Below, piece by piece: positions 15,262 through 24,800 of a stretch of 59,953 nt of DNA. The stretch lies in the NCBI GenBank assembly GCA_009869945.1, contig WIXG01000420.1, positions 1-59,953 of the forward strand. The letters are read 5' to 3'. Origin of the DNA: Mesaphorura yosii (taxonomy: Eukaryota > Arthropoda > Collembola > Poduromorpha > Tullbergiidae). The translations under genes were made by a program, and so were the position numbers. The notes under the pieces are model-generated. The model was not told the origin of the DNA, searched no databases, and was given only the letters and a program-made list of their open reading frames with translations. Numbering within the stretch: position 1 is the first letter of the stretch; each line of letters opens with the position of its first letter.

Positions 15262-15739
15262 CGAAATTTCGTCTCTTGTTTACCTAATCAGATTATAATA
15301 GCGCATATAATACATGCGTCTTTTATGCTTATGCATATTTAGTTACAACCTCACCTTGCTTTGCAAAGTGCTTGCCAAGTTCACTCAAGTTGACTTGTTT
15401 ACAATTTTCGAGATGGGAGAAATGCGAGTGTTTGTGGCACTGAAATAGATGATAGATAATGATGAGCACACCGGGAGTTAGTTAAGTTCTGACACTTACT
15501 CTTCGCTTTCACACTGCTTTTATCTCAACCCGTCTCTCAGCGTCATCAATAATTCATGTTAATTCTCCGTTGCAAGCTCGCCAGAGTCGATCTACTGCTG
15601 CTCATCACAACAAATATTCATGGCACACACAGCACTCAGCTTTAATGAATTAATTGTCTCAACTTGTATGACGATAACTTCGATCTCTTTATTTCAAGCA
15701 ACGGTCAGCATTAATTCTTTCAGACTAACAAGATTCTGT
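15262..15739. other. Promoter and spacer between the two expandase genes
   Basis: This 478-bp spacer separates the tandem copies, so copy 1 appears to have its own promoter and is not read through in an operon. I see no other gene. Confidence 0.45.
15320..15327 (-). promoter_or_regulatory. TATA-like box of expandase copy 1
   Basis: On the minus strand the bases read CATAAAAG, about 60 bp upstream of the start codon at 15261. Confidence 0.45.
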
Positions 15740-16708
15740 TCATTTGTTGGTTTGTTTGGACAAATCGTTGTAATTTCCACCGATCCAGTCTCTGAAGGTG
15801 GCCACCTCACTGCCCCGCACGCAAATGTCAAATCCACACTTCTTGGCTGCCACCGTGGAGAATTCAAAGCCCGGACTCGGACGCAAGAAGAAAACGGCCG
15901 ATGTGCGTGCGCTGCCAACTTGCTCGCGGGCGGAAGGAGCGACGACCTGGTGCTTCGGAGCTTTGATGTCCCCGTCAGTCACAAGCGTTGCGACCGAGCC
16001 ACACATGACAAGTAGCGTGTCAGGAATGGCGGGCAAAGGCACTTGCTCGGAACCGTGCTCGTACTGCAAACTCACGAAGCCATTGGCACAAGGTGTCTGG
16101 TGAATGAGGGTCACAATCGACAGGTCGTAGTGCGAAGCCATCCGAAGTGGCTCCTTCTCGGCGCACCGCGTCTCATCTACAGCAGGGTAATTGCGGAAGC
16201 GTAGAACTGGGTCACAGTCAGCCAGCACTGCTTTCCTCTCGGCTTCCTCAACGTCCATGACGCTGAGGACGAGGTCGGCAATGTCGAGAGCCACCAGATT
16301 AATGCTCGCAAAATACGAAGTCCAAACTGCTTGGAAGTGGTTGGAGGGGAAGAGATTGTCGTGGTTGCCCATGGAGTAGCACTCGGAGTAGTCGCTAAAG
16401 TCGCCGGAGCCCGTCACCCGCGCCGTGCTCTCCGACTCGAGCTGCGTGTAGCCTCGACGCATGCCAGGCACTCTGTTACTCACCTTCAGACGTTCCTCCA
16501 CACTCGCATTGCGAAAGAAGTCCAGCGTGGCCCCTCGCACAGGCTCGTGGTCAGTCTCGGAGAGCCCCGAGTGCTGCAGATAAAAGACGCCATGCTCGGT
16601 GAGACAATGCTTCAGCTTGGCAGCACAGCGCCCCGCTCGCAGCTCTGGCAGGCTGAAAATCGGAACCTTCGGAACTCGGTTTGTATTTCCCTCAACCATG
16701 CACGTCAT
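15740..16708 (-). CDS. Deacetoxycephalosporin C synthase-like expandase/hydroxylase, copy 2
   Basis: An intronless 322-residue paralogue of the neighbouring gene, again colinear with DAOCS/DACS. The iron ligands are His193 and Asp195 (MASHYDLSIVTLI) and His253 (APKHQVVAP). Arg268 (GSART) is the co-substrate anchor and RFR at 170-172 keeps the substrate arginines. The N-terminus is about 10 residues longer than copy 1; Met4 is an alternative start. Differences from copy 1 in active-site loops (YSECYSMG versus YSMCYSMG, MASHYD versus MAPHYD) suggest that the two have specialised, as CefE and CefF have in Streptomyces. An ancestral duplication within animals or two separately acquired genes are both possible. 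A strong TATA box precedes it. Confidence 0.93.
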   Translation of the reverse strand: MTCMVEGNTNRVPKVPIFSLPELRAGRCAAKLKHCLTEHGVFYLQHSGLSETDHEPVRGATLDFFRNASVEERLKVSNRVPGMRRGYTQLESESTARVTGSGDFSDYSECYSMGNHDNLFPSNHFQAVWTSYFASINLVALDIADLVLSVMDVEEAERKAVLADCDPVLRFRNYPAVDETRCAEKEPLRMASHYDLSIVTLIHQTPCANGFVSLQYEHGSEQVPLPAIPDTLLVMCGSVATLVTDGDIKAPKHQVVAPSAREQVGSARTSAVFFLRPSPGFEFSTVAAKKCGFDICVRGSEVATFRDWIGGNYNDLSKQTNK

Positions 16709-17439
16709 TATGTTTGGAGCCAGCTGAGCTATGCTGATATGATGCTGTGATGGACGGCGAATTTATTTATAGCGAAAGAGGCTGAAAAGGTTTCAAACTA
16801 AAATCATTCAGTAAAGAAACGCTTCGCATGATATTTAGCAGGAATTCAGCAAGTCGTGTAATTCCATGGAAATCTGCGCATGCGCTTGCGTCTCGAGCAA
16901 GGTTTCGTTGGTTTAGTGTGACTTTCATGACACTTCGTTTCTTGGGAAATGAGAGCTGAACTGCACGTCAGCCGAGCTCACAAAACAAACGGCTCAGATA
17001 TAATCCATTGCCCTAAAGAACTTAATATGACACGACTACAGCGGACGCAAATTTCATGGGAACACACTGACACGATACATGAAGCTAGGTCACCGAGATT
17101 GCAGAGCCTAATTCTGATGGACTACAAAGGTCAGGTCAGATAGCCTTCATCCTGAGTTACGAGTGAGAGCAGCTGCTATATGACAGATTGTAAACAGAAG
17201 GTTAATGCATAATTCTCGTGAATCTCCATGATTCAATTCTAGTTGACTCGGACTGACAGAGGCCGAGCACACTTGTAAACAACTTGATCCAGCTGTTTAC
17301 AAACACGAGCATGCGTTTCTCGCAGTTTGCTTATTCTGATCTCTCCATGCAATATTCAATGTCATGAATTGTCATGCAATGCAGCTACGTAGTGTTTATT
17401 CAATGTCAAATGGGCATTAACATGTTCACTTATGGCGCA
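16709..17439. other. Intergenic region
   Basis: Apart from the TATA box noted, I see no gene, RNA or clear repeat in this 730-bp gap between copy 2 and the CmcJ-like gene. Confidence 0.4.
16764..16772 (-). promoter_or_regulatory. TATA box of expandase copy 2
   Basis: The minus strand reads CTATAAATA 56-64 bp upstream of the ATG, a strong core promoter match. An animal-type promoter on a microbial-type gene implies adaptation to host transcription. Confidence 0.65.
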
Positions 17440-18366
17440 CTAATGGTAATGGTAAAAGACGAGAGCCCTGACCTCGATCGACTGCCTCTGAATACCTAGG
17501 CGGGCACCTTCCTCGTCCAGAAACGCCGAGTGTGGACAACAGCCTGCCACGCCCTCCTCCTGACGGACCACGACGCCCTGCCGCGCGGGTCCGAGTCGAG
17601 CACTGAGACTGTCGTAACATTTGAAAAGTAGCACCTCGTTAGGGTCCATTCGACTGACGTAAAACCACTTATGAGTGCGGCTGTACTTCACGGAGAAGGT
17701 CTCCTTGTCCTTCAGCCAAGGCGGATATTTGATTTCTGTCGCCACCAAATCTCTGTCCACATCCAGCGATCGAAAGTCCAGCAGGGCCAATGGGTAGTCG
17801 TGCACCACGCTCTTGATTGGACGCCATATGTTTATAATCTGAAATCGACGGAACGGTGGAGAGCCAGGTGGAAGATGTCGCATCACGCGTGCTTCTGCAC
17901 TCTTCAATGTCTGATCTACATGGACACGCAAAACTGGGCTACGATGCAACGGTGTCTCAGCTTCCGACGACTCACTTCGCCGAATGGTGTGGTCAAAGAA
18001 GATGACCTGGTCCGCTCCGGTGACCCGCTTCAGAAGACGCTCCACTTCTGGGTAGTACAGTTCCTCCACGGCATTGCCCCCACACAGCAACGTGTCAGAG
18101 TGTATCAGTGTGGGTGAGTGGAGCATCTGGAAGCCACAAGTGTCGAGACTAAGCTGTAGCTGCTGCTCTCGATCCCGCATGTCCAGGATGGAGACGAGAC
18201 GAGGGTCGTCGTCGAAGTTGGTGAGTTTGCTTCCATCCGGATTAGTGATTACGTCGATGAACCAACCCTTATCGCCGGATTTGGATATACTGTAGTTCAG
18301 CCTACCCATCACGTCGCGTGAGCCCACTTCCGCAGTGCCATTACTTCCCTCTATCTCCATTACCAA
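17440..18366 (-). CDS. cmcJ: CmcJ-like cephamycin methoxylation protein
   Basis: An intronless frame of 308 residues belonging to the CmcJ / GA4-desaturase-like oxygenase family. Family signatures are visible in order: VLRVHVDQT near 145, then INIWRPIKSVVHDYPLALLDF near 175-195, KWFYVSRMDPNEVLLFKCYDS near 230-250, and the terminal SIEVRALVFYHYH. In Streptomyces, CmcJ works together with CmcI to install the 7-alpha-methoxy group on the cephem nucleus; CmcJ homologues are not expected outside such pathways in animals. The length equals the bacterial protein (about 310). Here the CmcI partner lies 1.6 kb to the right with one gene between. The start chosen gives MVMEIEG; Met3 is also possible. 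It faces the PLP-enzyme gene across a 300-bp divergent promoter region. Confidence 0.85.
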   Translation of the reverse strand: MVMEIEGSNGTAEVGSRDVMGRLNYSISKSGDKGWFIDVITNPDGSKLTNFDDDPRLVSILDMRDREQQLQLSLDTCGFQMLHSPTLIHSDTLLCGGNAVEELYYPEVERLLKRVTGADQVIFFDHTIRRSESSEAETPLHRSPVLRVHVDQTLKSAEARVMRHLPPGSPPFRRFQIINIWRPIKSVVHDYPLALLDFRSLDVDRDLVATEIKYPPWLKDKETFSVKYSRTHKWFYVSRMDPNEVLLFKCYDSLSARLGPARQGVVVRQEEGVAGCCPHSAFLDEEGARLGIQRQSIEVRALVFYHYH

Positions 18367-18666
18367 CGTTGCGATAAGTCTGCCGACTGCTTATTAGCTG
18401 GTCCTCCGCCTCTGCTTGCGAGCTTGAATCTGATTGCGGGCCCGCTTGTTTGTGTCCTCGTGATTACAGCAGTGACAGTGACTCACTGACGTCAAGCACA
18501 GTACAGCATAACTGAATCAGAGCCACATCAAACAACCTCTCAAATCACATCGAGGTATAGAAACTTTAATTTTCATTTCATTCACGGATTGATGGTTTGT
18601 TGAATACAATTGATCACATTTTAACTTACTGCAACCTATCCTCCTGCAGCACAGATACACTGTCTG
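18367..18666. promoter_or_regulatory. Divergent promoter region between cmcJ and the PLP enzyme
   Basis: Exactly 300 bp separates the two divergent start codons, so the two promoters must overlap or share elements. TAATAAG on the minus strand near 18390 is a weak TATA candidate for cmcJ. A CRE-like TGACGT occurs near 18488. Confidence 0.45.
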
Positions 18667-19873
18667 ATGATGGAGCCCTATAGTTTGCCATACAGTGGGC
18701 ACACATTGTCCAACGTCCCAACCCACAAGTTCAAGGTTTGTGAATCCAGCTATGCCTCAGACTTGCACGTCTTAATTGTAGCAATAATAGTCTGAATGAT
18801 TAATTTTGTTTGCTCAGCTGGGCAACTGGCCCACGCCGCTCGAGAAATGGACCTTTTCTATTTCGGACGGCAGCCAGCACTCGATGCTCATTAAGAGAGA
18901 CGACCTCAGCGACCTGACAGCACATGGAAACAAGATCCGCAAACTCGAGTTCATTGTGCCAGATATTTTACGAGGAGAGCACGACTGGATCTTGTCGTTG
19001 GGGCCAACACAGTCCAACAGCTGCCGCGTCGCCTCGGCCATCGCCACTCGAGTTGGACTCAAAGCAGCGCACGTGCTCATCGACCGAGAAGAAGCAGGTG
19101 CAGACTCCGTGCACAACTCAACGGCAGGCAATCTCTTCTTCCATCATGTTTACGGAGCGACGCTGTTTGTGAGATCGAGAGCAGAGTACTTGGTCAAAGG
19201 TCAGCAGGCACTGCTCGACGAGGCAAGGACCAAGCTGCTGAACGACTTTGGGGCGATCAAGCCATATATTCTGCCAATGGGCGGAAGCAACCTGCAAGGA
19301 CTCTTCGGTTATGTCCAATGCTTTCATGAGCTGGAGATGCAGCTGGCCAGCCAACAACTCGAAGGAAAAATTGATGAGCTGTTCTTCAGCTGTGGGAGTG
19401 GCGGCACGGCTGCTGGACTGGCGCTGGGCAAGCATCTGGCAATTGCCGACTCGCCGCTACACAACGTCCGCCTTACAGGTGTCACAACACATCAAAATTA
19501 GTCATTTTTCAAGTGCATGAAATTATAAAAATTTGTTCATTTCACAGGCTACATTGCTTGGGAGTCTACGCCCGAGCATTTTCACCAACACATTGACGCT
19601 ATGTTTGCCGAGTTGGGGCTACACATTCGTTCTGCAGACGTTGTGACTCTGCTGCCTGCTTGGGGACAGGGCTATGCCACACTCACGGCGGAGGAGGTGC
19701 AGCTCATCAAATCCATCGCCCGCTCCTCCGGCATCATTCTTGACGGTACCTACACGGCCAAAGCAGTACAACAGTTTCTGAAAGAGGGCAGACCGGAAGG
19801 CTGGCGTTGCATATTTCTCCACTCAGGAGGTCAGTTTTCCATGATTGGCGATCCAACATTCAAATCACATTAA
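18667..19873 (+). CDS. Fold-type-II PLP enzyme, D-cysteine desulfhydrase / ACC deaminase family
   Basis: Three exons (18667-18735, 18818-19478, 19548-19873) give 351 residues. The junction of exons 1 and 2 restores HKFKLGNWPTPLEKW, the family opening. GNKIRKLEF contains the PLP-binding Lys, LGPTQSNSCR the substrate loop, PMGGSN the mid-motif and SCGSGGTAAG the phosphate-binding loop; it ends with ILDGTYTAKA and LHSGGQ. Known relatives degrade D-cysteine to pyruvate, H2S and ammonia, or open ACC. No role for this family in beta-lactam synthesis is established. Its place between cmcJ and cmcI suggests either control of cysteine and sulphur supply for the ACV tripeptide or, more speculatively, the missing isopenicillin N epimerase step. 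Two adjacent in-frame ATGs start exon 1. The last few residues may be affected by an undetected further intron. Confidence 0.85.
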
Positions 19874-19995
19874 AATCGATTTGTAAATGAGGATACAAAA
19901 TGAGAAAAGAAAATGATGCAGCTGAGCAGTTGAATAATGATGATGCTTTATTGCAATGCGTTGAATTTTATATTATCGAATCTAGTTGTGAACTA

Positions 19996-20784
19996 TCATT
20001 CGTCCAATTGCATGACTTTGAAGACGCCGTCACGAAGTTGGCAAGGGACGTTTGAGTAGAGCAGGTCCAGGCGCATGACGTGCTTGAAGGCTGCGAGGTG
20101 CGAGGCGAGAATGTTGGGGCTGTACCTCTTCCACAACCCCATCATGTCCTCCAGCACGATGTAGTCTCCTCCAACCAGCACATTGTTCACCGCCTCCCTG
20201 AGCATATTGAAAGTGTTGCAGTGCGCATCGTCGATGAAGAGGATCGGGTGTTCCGCCCCAACAAGCGCCTCCACCAGCGACTCAGGTCGATTGCAGTCTG
20301 CCGAATGCAGCAAAATGTCTTCCATCTCAGACTCCTTGATTTGGCAGCGAGAAAGGTCGTTGTCCAGACCAATGACACGGCACGGGAAGCCGAATGCTCG
20401 TGCGAGGTCCCTGAACAATCAATCATACTTTGAATTTGCAATTGAATTTGCAAGTTACAATTGTACCGACCTGAACCAAAGGAGTGATCCGCCGCCATAG
20501 ACGCCAACCTCAACTACGGTTCTTGGCTTGAGTTCCCAGAGCAGGTTGTGGTAGACTGCCTGGGTGTCAGGGTCCTTGAGCAGACGCAGACCCTTCCACG
20601 CCACTGCGGGCATGTCGTCATAGCCGAGTTCTCTCGGCGCAGTGCTCCACTCATCCAGTGGCCAAAAGCGCTGTGTGGCCAACACGGGTGCGTGGTAGAC
20701 GACATCTTCCCCGAGACCCCGGAAACGGTTCAAGTCAACAAATTCGCCTTCTACCGCCACTCGCTTCTTCTCTTCGCTAGACAT
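19996..20784 (-). CDS. cmcI: CmcI-like cephalosporin 7-alpha-methoxylation protein
   Basis: Two exons (20471-20784 and 19996-20410) join in phase 2 to give 242 residues, against about 236 in Streptomyces CmcI. Similarity is extensive: VDLNRFRGLGED, WPLDEWSTAPRELGY, RLLKDPDTQAVYHNLLWEL, VVEVGVYGGGSLLWF (the SAM-binding motif I, interrupted by the intron just after it), GLDNDLSRCQI, LFIDDAHCNTFN and DYIVLEDM. CmcI uses S-adenosylmethionine and a metal ion and acts with CmcJ in methoxylating C7 of cephalosporins. Restoration of WFRDLARAFG across the 60-bp intron confirms the splice. It overlaps nothing, ends 122 bp from the convergent PLP-enzyme gene, and is divergent from pcbAB. Confidence 0.95.
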
Positions 20785-20888
20785 CTAATTTGAATAAGTA
20801 AGTAATTACAAATGAATTTGTATAGTGAAGTTGTGTTGTGTCTTCACAGTTCTACAATATCGCATTCTTATGCCTTGCTACATCTCTC

Positions 20889-20894
20889 TTATAT
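20889..20894 (-). promoter_or_regulatory. TATA-like box upstream of cmcI
   Basis: The minus strand reads CGATATAAGAG here, about 105 bp upstream of the start codon. Confidence 0.4.
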
Positions 20895-21626
20895 CGTCCT
20901 GCTTTCAAAGTTTTGGAATGAAGTTGCTGCTCTTTAAACGCAGTGCTTAATGCAACTCGCTGCCAATGTAAATGGAAGCGTAATTTTCCATAGCTAATGT
21001 TAATCTCACATGAGTGGTCTCTTCCTCACATGGGGAAACTGAATTCCAGCGAAACAGTTTCGAGTTTGTTGACGACCAACTTCTTGTTAAAAACGAAATG
21101 AGGACGGCAGAGTGACGCATGCAATCAACGCGGTTCAAAGGACATCAAAACAAATGTCCTTCACACAGTAATACAAATCGCACAGATCAAGTGCGAATAA
21201 GCATCAAAGTAGCATCGCAGATACTCTGATAACAACAGCTAAAAAATAAAAATGAAGACTATCGCGGGAGAGATTTCCGATTTCCAACTAAATTTTTTCA
21301 TCTTGCGAAAAATAAGTGGACTAATCAAAACGCGAGTTTGTTTCGCACGAATTGAAACGCAAGCCAAGATAACCGAACACCACTACTCCGCATGCAAAAG
21401 CTTGGGCTCTGCCTGGGTCGCAATTTCACAGGGCAGGAGGCTCAGTATGTGTTTGTACAACAGCAATTCCCAGAATTGGAGATGAGGCTCACAACATCAT
21501 CTTCACTGCCGGTAATTTACAATTAGTCAATATGATTCATCACCATGCTCAAGACTATAAGGCAAAATGTGGAGCCTCAGTTGCCCCATAATTTGTATGC
21601 AACACGCGTCAATTGCTCTCCTCTCT

Positions 21627-21633
21627 TATAAAT
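21627..21633 (+). promoter_or_regulatory. TATA box upstream of pcbAB
   Basis: TATAAAT lies about 200 bp before the pcbAB start codon, which would leave a 5' UTR of roughly 175 bases or one with an unseen intron. Confidence 0.45.
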
Positions 21634-21835
21634 GGCAAACTCTGTCGATGCAATCCTTCAACTTCCATTTGGCAAGTTTAAACTTCACAATCTGCTTTCT
21701 TGGTAATTTTTTGTACATAACATCCTCACCTGTTGCACACATTGTTGCCCCAACCACAATTTCCCTTGTGATTTCTCAGGTAACGTCGTTCAAGGGATTT
21801 GATCTGCATTTAAGCGAAACGTATTCTCGGTTAAG

Positions 21836-24800
21836 ATGGCCATGATGCTGCCAGATCCTTCACAACGGTGTGATTTCAAAGGGTTGTTCACATATGGCAA
21901 GGTCTCTGTGCCGACGTCTGGGTCGGCCAGAGCGGTGCAGGAGGCCGTGCTTCCGAGTAGCCTGATGGCTCAACTGAAGAAGCAGTCGGCAGTGTCTGCG
22001 GACGCTTTGATGCAATTTGCGATGCACAATCTCCTCAACGTTTATGGCAATGGAAATCACACACTCGTCGGCAGCGCTCGCAAGGACGGATGCACGACCA
22101 TCTTCCTCGACCATCAGGAAATCGGTGGCCAGTCAGCTCACCAAGTCTTGCACTCTATTCAACGGGATTTGCAACTCGGACATGCACACACCAACACATC
22201 ACACACTCTCGACGCCTGCATCACAATTCAGCGAGGAACATCCAACGGCCTTCGACTCCCCACAGCGCCACTTCTTCTGACTGCACACGAAAGCCTCAAT
22301 GGAGACGGCGGATGGAAACTGGAACTCAACTACGACGAAACACTGATCGACTTGCGCCTGGCTGCTGATTTCCTACACTTCCTCCAAACTCTGCTCAACC
22401 AGTTGGTCGTCAAGATAGAGCAGCGTGTTTCAGAGCTCGAGCTGCTCTCGGCTGCACAACTGGAAGAGATGCTGGCATGGAATCAGCTTACAGACGGACA
22501 ATTTCCCTCGGACCTCAGACTCAACCAGCTCTTTGAGGAGGCGACTGTTCGAGCACCCGATCGCGTGGCAGTCGTGCACAATGAAATAAAGTTGACGTAT
22601 CGGCAGCTGAACGAGCGGGCCAACCAGGTGGCCCACCATTTGCACCACACACTGGCCATGCAACCGGAACAGCTAATTGCGCTCTGCTTGGACAGGCACG
22701 TAGGCCAGATCGCCACCGTGCTCGGAGTTTGGAAGTCAGGCGCTGCGTACATACCCATTGACCCCAGCTACCCTGACGAACGAATCTTGTTCACCATGCA
22801 GGACACCGCCGCGCGTTTCATCCTCACCGACAGCTGCCATGCGAGCAGAGTCCAATCACTCGTGTCCTCGTTGGGCGTAAAGGTAACATAGTAACGTAGT
22901 ATTGCTGACCATGATGACACTAACAAAGCATGAATTATTTGTCAAGGTGCTCGTGCTCGAGTCGATCCTCAGCGCATCGCCAGAGAGCAGGGACTGGTGC
23001 AACAACCTGAGTCTGCCGCTGAACAGCACGCAACTGGCTTACGTGACTTATACGTCTGGGACTACGGGGGTTCCGAAGGGCGTGTACAAGGAGCACCGTG
23101 GAGTGATCAACAGTATCACGGACCTCTCCGCAAAATATGAGATGACCGCGAGTGAGGTGCAGGAGCGGGTAGTTCTCTTTTCTGCATACGTGTTTGAGCC
23201 TTTCGTACGCCAGACGCTGATTGCCCTCATCAACTCGCACCAGCTTATCCTCGTGGATGAACAAGATAAGCTCGACGAACGTCGATTCGTCGACTTCATC
23301 CAACGACACCGCATCACGTACGTACCAACTTCGAATCCTTTAAATTAAATCAGCATTTATCGATTTATAAATTGTCCAAACATCTTCAGATACCTGAACG
23401 GCACGGCTTCTGTGCTGCAGGAATACGACTTCTCTGCTTGCCCCACCCTCTCGAGGCTTCTCCTCGTCGGGGAAGAGTTTACGGAAGCCAGGTGTACCAA
23501 GCTGAGAGAGACGTACCGCGGTCGCATCATAAGCGAATATGGTTTCACCGAGTCTGCGCTCGTCACCGCTATGAAGGTCTTTGAAGTGGACACTCCTCGC
23601 AACGACCGCAGCATCGGCCGCCCACTGCGGAATGTCAAGTGCTATATCCTTAACAGCAACATGCAAAAGGTGCCTGTCGGAGCCATCGGTCAGCTCCACA
23701 TTGGCGGACTGGGCGTGTCCAGAGGATACATGAACCGTGCCAAGCTTACTGCCGACAAGTTCCTACCAAACCCCTTTCAGGTATCATGACCAAGTGTATT
23801 TGCTTCTTCAACGCATGAGTCTGCATAGAAAGCACTTAATGAAATTAATTATTGCATAATTGCACTGACAGACGGAGCAGGAGGCACGGGATGGAGTGAA
23901 CAGCAAGATGTATGCGACAGGGGATCTTGCTCGCTGGCTTCCTTCTGGTCAAGTGGAGTACATTGGAAGAACAGACTTCCAGATTAAATTGCGTGGCATT
24001 CGCATCGAGCCTGGCGAAATCGAGTCCATTCTCACGGCCTGCGATGGAGTTGACAAGTGCGCAGTGATCGCAGTCTGCCCAAACGGACAGGATGAAGCCA
24101 AGAAACAACTGGTCGGCTACTTTGTGGCGGAACCTCAAGCTGTGGTGCACGAGGAGGAGCTGATGGCTGTGTTAGAGGCCAAGCTGCCACGTTACATGGT
24201 CCCCGCAAGACTCATGCAAATCGACAAGATCCCGGTCACTATCAACGGCAAGCTGGATATGCGAGCCCTGCCCAAACCTGAGTGCTGGACACGCCCTCTC
24301 AAATCAGATGGACAGCGTCCACTAAACGAGATTGAGAAGGTTCTCTGCGAGCTCTGGAGCCACACGCTTGGCATCCCGCTCTGCGAGATTGGGCCACAGG
24401 ACGACTTTCTGCGCCTTGGCGGGCACAGCATCACTTGCATTCAGCTCCTGGGGCGTATCCGCCAACGGCTGGGATGCACCGTCGACGTGGACACACTCTT
24501 CACGCTGAGAACAATTGAACGCCTTGCCCAACGGCTCCAATCTGCAACAAATGGGAATTGCAACAGTCAAAACAAAGAGCAGGGATTGGCTGATGCAGAT
24601 GCTGGCTCGGAATGTTGTCAGTTTCTTGCCAACAGTTTGCAGCAAGGCCTCGTCTTCCAATACTTGCGGAGTCTGGACAGCGGTATGGAGGATGACTCGT
24701 ATGTACTGCAGAATGTATACGAGTACTCGGCAGAGCTGAACCTCGCTAACATGAAGCGTGCGTGGCGACTCGCCCCGCAACAGTTTCCAGCACTCCGACT

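Larger units (their letters stand above)
20785..21835. promoter_or_regulatory. Divergent promoter region between cmcI and pcbAB
   Basis: A 1.05-kb gene-free interval separates the two divergent start codons. TATA-like boxes occur at each end (20889-20894 minus, 21627-21633 plus). Short open frames in it lack any domain. The arrangement recalls the divergent regulatory regions of microbial beta-lactam clusters, though the elements here look animal. Confidence 0.5.

Noticed and set aside
18806..18820. A start for the PLP enzyme at the non-ATG codon at 18806
   Set aside because: A clear exon 1 with ATG at 18667 joins in phase and restores the family N-terminus.
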